Assembly (NCBI GenBank): GCA_022565015.1
Contig: JADFKI010000053.1
Coordinates: 1 to 15,893, forward strand
DNA: 15,893 bases
Reading direction: 5' to 3'
Origin: Chloroflexota bacterium
GTDB lineage: Bacteria > Chloroflexota > Dehalococcoidia > Lucifugimonadales > JADFKI01
Shown here: in pieces, positions 13,564 to 15,893 of the stretch
Layout: every line of letters begins with the position of its first letter
Numbering within the stretch: the first letter of the stretch is position 1
The notes under the pieces: generated by a model
Databases searched by the model: none
Told to the model about the DNA's origin: nothing
Seen by the model: only the letters and a program-made list of their open reading frames with translations
Made by a program: the position numbers and the translations under genes

Positions 13564-15560
13564 TGAGTACCGACACAGGCGATATGCGCCGCATACCAGC
13601 AAGCCAACAGGCCATCATCGACAAGTGCTTCCATCCGAGTGGCACCTTCGTCGAGTTCAAAAAGGAATGGATCGAGCAGTCCATACCCCTGAGGTTCGAG
13701 GAAGCGGTGCGGAGGTATCCGGACCGTATCGCGGTCAAGACGGACGCGCGCGAACTTACCTATGTTGAGCTTAACGGGGCCGCTAATCGGATAGCCCACG
13801 CCATCTTAGGGACGCGAGGAGATGGAGAGGAGCCCGTCGCGCTGCTTTTCGACCATGGCGTGAATGGCATTGCAGCCATAATGGGCGCCTTGAAGGCGGG
13901 CAAGACATGCGTGTTGCTGGTCCCCTCGCATCCTTCGACGAGAACCCTACATATTCTCCGAGATTCCACGGCGGCCCTAATAGTCACGGACAGCAAGAAT
14001 CTTCCTCTTGCCAAGGAGCTTGCCAAAAGCTCAATAGACGTCATCGACATTGACGAGCTCAACGTGGACCTCTCCGATGAGAACCTCGATATAGAGCTAA
14101 CGACGGATGCGCTCGCCTTCATCTTGTATACATCGGGCTCTACGGGCCGGGCCAAAGGGGTTTCCCATAATCACGGAGGCGTCCTCCATATGACGAGGGT
14201 CCACACGAACAGCTATCACATCTGTCCGGAAGACCGTGTCAGCCTGCTATTTTCCCCCGGCGCCATTGGAGCGGCGCGAGAGATTATCGGGACTCTGCTG
14301 AACGGAGGGTGCTTATACCCCTTCGATCTCAAAGCTCAGGGTATCCCCAACTTGGCCGACTGGCTCGTAGGGCATCAGATAACTACGCTCCGTACCGCAG
14401 GTACGGTGTTTCGGCACTTCGTCAACGGCCTTACGGGGTCTCAAGAATTCCCCAATCTGCGTCTGGTACACATTGGGACCGAAATGATCTACAGGAGAGA
14501 TGTGGAGCAGTTCAAGAAGCACTTCTCGGCGGAGTGCATTCTCACCACCGGACTGGGGATGACTGAAATCTCTCCGGTCCTCATCTGGTATGCGGATATG
14601 GAAACAGAGATTGAAGGCGGCACCGTGTCTGGGGGGTACGCTGTCGAGGGCACCGAAATTATTATCGTCGATGAGAGTGATCGAGAGGTCGCCGTAAACG
14701 AGGTTGGTGAGATAATCGTCAGGAGTCCGTATATCTCGCCGGGGTACTGGGGTATGCCCGGCCAGATGCCGACGGCCCCCGCGCTTGACCTACCGGGAAT
14801 GAGCACTTACCGCACCAACGATCTTGGAAGAAGACTGCCCGACGGACGTGTTGTATGTCTCGGCCGCAAGGACTTTCAGGTGAATCTGCGCGGCCATCTT
14901 ATTGAAATCGCCGATGTGGAGAGCGCGCTCCTAGACCTGGACTACGTCGAAGAGGCGGCGATGATGTTGAGGGTTGACCGGAATGGCGATGAGCGCCTGG
15001 TGGCCTACGTAGTCCCCGGCGCCGACGCCGCACCGTCGACCAGCGTTCTCCGACGCGCGCTTTCCGAGACGCTGCCGGACCACATGGTGCCTTCGTCCTA
15101 TGTGATACTCGACGCTCTGCCACTTGCGCCCAACGGAAAGGTGGACCGCAAATCACTTCCGGTGCTTGACAAAACGCGGCCGGACTTGGACGTCGAATTT
15201 GCCGCGCCTCGCACGCCCGTGGAAGTGCAGTTGTCTGAGATATGGGCCGAGGCGTTGGACCTTGATGAAGTGGGCATTTACGACAACTTCTTTGATCTGG
15301 GCGGCCACTCGCTGATGGCTTCGCATATCCTTTCGCTGGCCATCAAGACCTTCAGAGTGGAGCTGCCCTTGAAGGCGCTGTTCGAGTCTCCGACGGTGGC
15401 CGAGATGGCGATAGTAGTTACGGAGCATCAGGCGGATAAGGTGGGTCCGGTCGAAATTGACCAGATGTTGTCGGAGTTGGACGCGCTTACGGACAGGCAG
15501 GCCCGGCGGCTCCTTGCCGATGACGTTCCGGTGAGCCAGAGGGAGGGGAGAGGGACATGA
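13563..15560 (+). CDS. NRPS-type A-T didomain protein lacking the amino-acid-binding Asp
   Basis: A 665-residue adenylation plus carrier protein. The N-terminal 45 residues form an extension (Ser-Gln-Gln-Ala-Ile-Ile-Asp-Lys-Cys-Phe-His, 14-24) shared with the next gene. Core motifs: Tyr-Thr-Ser-Gly-Ser-Thr-Gly-Arg-Ala-Lys-Gly (189-199), Gly-Met-Thr-Glu (332-335, in place of Gly-Pro-Thr-Glu), Tyr-Arg-Thr-Asn-Asp-Leu (416-421), Asn-Gly-Lys-Val-Asp-Arg-Lys (524-530) and the carrier Asp-Leu-Gly-Gly-His-Ser-Leu (578-584, Ser583). Where amino-acid-activating domains have Phe-Asp-x-x, this reads Ser-Pro-Gly-Ala-Ile-Gly (231-236), so the Asp that holds the alpha-amino group is missing. It may therefore load a carboxylic acid, an aryl acid or a modified amino acid. 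ATG 13563 (TGATG overlap) is preferred to GTG 13560 because the paralogue begins at the same residue. Confidence 0.9.
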   Translation: MSTDTGDMRRIPASQQAIIDKCFHPSGTFVEFKKEWIEQSIPLRFEEAVRRYPDRIAVKTDARELTYVELNGAANRIAHAILGTRGDGEEPVALLFDHGVNGIAAIMGALKAGKTCVLLVPSHPSTRTLHILRDSTAALIVTDSKNLPLAKELAKSSIDVIDIDELNVDLSDENLDIELTTDALAFILYTSGSTGRAKGVSHNHGGVLHMTRVHTNSYHICPEDRVSLLFSPGAIGAAREIIGTLLNGGCLYPFDLKAQGIPNLADWLVGHQITTLRTAGTVFRHFVNGLTGSQEFPNLRLVHIGTEMIYRRDVEQFKKHFSAECILTTGLGMTEISPVLIWYADMETEIEGGTVSGGYAVEGTEIIIVDESDREVAVNEVGEIIVRSPYISPGYWGMPGQMPTAPALDLPGMSTYRTNDLGRRLPDGRVVCLGRKDFQVNLRGHLIEIADVESALLDLDYVEEAAMMLRVDRNGDERLVAYVVPGADAAPSTSVLRRALSETLPDHMVPSSYVILDALPLAPNGKVDRKSLPVLDKTRPDLDVEFAAPRTPVEVQLSEIWAEALDLDEVGIYDNFFDLGGHSLMASHILSLAIKTFRVELPLKALFESPTVAEMAIVVTEHQADKVGPVEIDQMLSELDALTDRQARRLLADDVPVSQREGRGT

Positions 15561-15893
15561 GTGCCGATATAGGCGATACGGACCGCATACCACCGAGCCA
15601 ACAGGCTATCATCGATAAGTGCTTCCACCCCTCTGGGTCCTTTATTCCCTTCGACAGGGAGGCTATCGAGCAATCGATCTCCGACCGGTTCGAGCAGATG
15701 GTACGCATGTACCCTCACCGCCTTGCCGTCAAGGCAGGGCACGAGGAGCTTTCGTACGATGAGCTGAACAGAGCTTCCAATCGGATAGCCCACGCGGTCT
15801 TGGAGCAGCTCGGCGAGGGTTCGGAGCCGATAGCACTCCTGTTCGAGCGCGGCGTACAGGCGATAGCCGCCATCATGGGCGTGCTAAAGGCAG
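15557..15893 (+). CDS. Second NRPS-type A-T family protein, N-terminal end (partial)
   Basis: The first 112 codons of a paralogue of the preceding gene, running off the window. Counted by hand, 74 of 112 residues are identical with no gaps, including Ser-Gln-Gln-Ala-Ile-Ile-Asp-Lys-Cys-Phe-His-Pro-Ser-Gly and Asn-Arg-Ile-Ala-His-Ala. It covers the extension and the A1-A2 part of an adenylation domain (Leu-Ser-Tyr-Asp-Glu-Leu, then Gly-Val-Leu-Lys-Ala). ATG 15557 overlaps the previous stop by four bases (ATGA). The purine-rich GGGAGGGGAGAGGGA at 15541-15555 gives a strong ribosome site. Whether a carrier or further modules follow cannot be seen. Confidence 0.88.
   Translation, partial: MSADIGDTDRIPPSQQAIIDKCFHPSGSFIPFDREAIEQSISDRFEQMVRMYPHRLAVKAGHEELSYDELNRASNRIAHAVLEQLGEGSEPIALLFERGVQAIAAIMGVLKA

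Noticed and set aside
1..15893. tRNA, rRNA or CRISPR array
   Set aside because: Read by eye on both strands; no cloverleaf, rRNA-like block or regularly spaced repeat was found, although a weak RNA gene could be missed.

Overview
The window looks like chromosomal DNA of an uncultured, moderately GC-rich bacterium. Two adjacent luciferase-like flavin oxidoreductase genes, a VOC enzyme and a dispersed-repeat type hairpin would fit a SAR202-like Chloroflexota genome. That assignment is inference; no rRNA or other phylogenetic marker is present.

Left part (1-3025), small-molecule metabolism. It holds the tail of one luciferase-like (LLM) flavin oxidoreductase, a complete LLM paralogue that appears to start at an ATT codon, a VOC-family metalloprotein on the minus strand, and a RidA-family protein. 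A 211-bp non-coding element (2235-2445) lies between the divergent VOC and RidA genes. It has 16-bp terminal inverted repeats and a TTA target duplication, so it looks like a MITE mobilised by an IS5/IS1031-type transposase. It carries internal hairpins and a 32-bp tandem repeat. About 800 bp (3026-3825) then holds no gene I can support.

Right part (3826-15893), a co-directional cluster joining surface-glycan genes to non-ribosomal peptide synthetase (NRPS) genes. The order is: GT4 glycosyltransferase, polysaccharide deacetylase (cut by an in-frame TAG), Wzx-type flippase, a C-A-T NRPS module (split by one missing base; A-domain code reads as glycine), two different alpha/beta hydrolase-fold proteins, an Sfp-type phosphopantetheinyl transferase, an A-T didomain protein lacking the amino-acid-binding Asp, and the start of a second such paralogue running off the window. 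From the flippase onward, genes overlap by 1-8 nt or lie 15 nt apart, which is a strong operon signature.

A reasonable working model is as follows. The phosphopantetheinyl transferase activates the carrier domains. The A-T proteins load unusual carboxylic or amino acids. The C-A-T module condenses one of these with glycine. The hydrolase-fold proteins transfer or release the product. The glycan genes make and export the lipid-linked carbohydrate that may receive it. No thioesterase, reductase or other release domain is visible in the window. The gene set resembles exosortase-A type polysaccharide loci (ligase plus carrier, two hydrolases, deacetylase, glycosyltransferase), but here with true NRPS modules.

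Three single-base lesions (ATG to ATT, a sense codon to TAG, a 1-nt deletion) occur in otherwise intact genes. They may reflect sequencing error or early decay, so gene integrity should be checked before biology is built on it.
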